Assembly: GCA_033809415.1 (NCBI GenBank)
Contig: JAPXLT010000046.1
Span: forward strand, 1-21,753
From: JAQVUB01 sp033809415
Lineage (GTDB): Bacteria > Verrucomicrobiota > Lentisphaeria > Oligosphaerales > Oligosphaeraceae
Reading direction: 5' to 3'
DNA length: 21,753 bases
Each line of letters opens with the position of its first letter. The first letter of the stretch is position 1. The notes beneath the pieces were generated by a model. That model was not told the origin of the DNA. It was given only the letters and a program-made list of their open reading frames with translations, and ran no database searches. The position numbers and the translations under genes were made by a program. Below, piece by piece: positions 21,545 through 21,753 of this stretch.

Positions 21545-21753
21545 CGTTTTTAACAACGAAAAGGCGCGAACAGGCACGAAAATTTTATAGGGGTTGTTGC
21601 TTCGAGTGATGGGATTGCACGCGAATTTGCAGTCTAGTTGGTTGTTTTATCTGATAGATCTGCGGATTGGCGTAACGCATTACGCCGTAGGCGTTTACCC
21701 ATGCTTAACCCCAGACTTTAGTCTGGGGTGAGGAACCCACCCAACGGCAGTGC
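21545..21753. repeat. Terminal repeat cluster
   Basis: The region 21550-21585 carries CGAAAAGG/CACGAAAA units. 21576-21645 matches 73-140 in a diverged form (TATAGGGGTTG..., then GCACGCGAATTTGC...). 21680-21753 repeats the 6788-6850 module, with a perfect stem CCCCAGACT-TT-AGTCTGGGG (21709-21728). The window therefore ends in the same kind of repeat cluster as it begins. Confidence 0.75.

Overview
The window looks like chromosomal DNA from an uncultured or anaerobic member of the PVC superphylum, most likely Lentisphaerota or a relative. This is inferred from the H-X9-DG type prepilin-like protein, its operon with a secreted BNR-repeat protein, the moderate GC content, and intergenic regions packed with short palindromic repeats. 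No rRNA, tRNA, CRISPR array or transposase gene was seen.

Layout. 1-265 is a repeat cluster. 266-4246 (+) is a full RecB-like helicase-nuclease carrying an in-frame 77-codon palindromic insertion. 4396-6751 (+) holds an SGNH-hydrolase lipoprotein and an NAD-dependent 3-beta-HSD/OleD-like reductase whose C-terminus runs into an 11-bp tandem repeat. 6752-7221 is repeats. 7222-8484 (-) is an MFS transporter. 8485-9391 is about 900 bp of repeats. 9392-12840 (-) is a two-gene operon, a prepilin-like H-X9-DG protein followed by a secreted Asp-box beta-propeller protein, divergent from an IclR-type regulator at 12908-13696 (+).

13795-19565 (+) resembles an accessory or defence island: a possible small ORF coupled to an AAA/DUF4143 ATPase, a gene remnant, a YhcG-type PD-(D/E)XK nuclease, and a tightly coupled pair made of an SMC/OLD-like ATPase and a putative TOPRIM-like protein. 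After 730 bp of hairpins comes a second AAA/DUF4143 ATPase (20298-21458, -), then another repeat cluster to the end.

The most unusual content is the repeats. Two insertions have transposon-like boundaries. One is in recB (1863-2083; 22-bp terminal inverted repeats with 3 mismatches, and an 8-9 bp imperfect flanking duplication). The other lies between the promoter and the ORFs of the ATPase/TOPRIM-like operon (17318-17561; perfect 16-bp terminal inverted repeats, perfect 10-bp flanking duplication). Both are long imperfect palindromes with arms built from 6-9 bp microrepeats. Several genes end directly on repeat modules, and the same composite module follows or invades the 3' ends of the reductase and the beta-propeller gene. 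No mobilising enzyme is visible, so any mobility would have to be supplied in trans.
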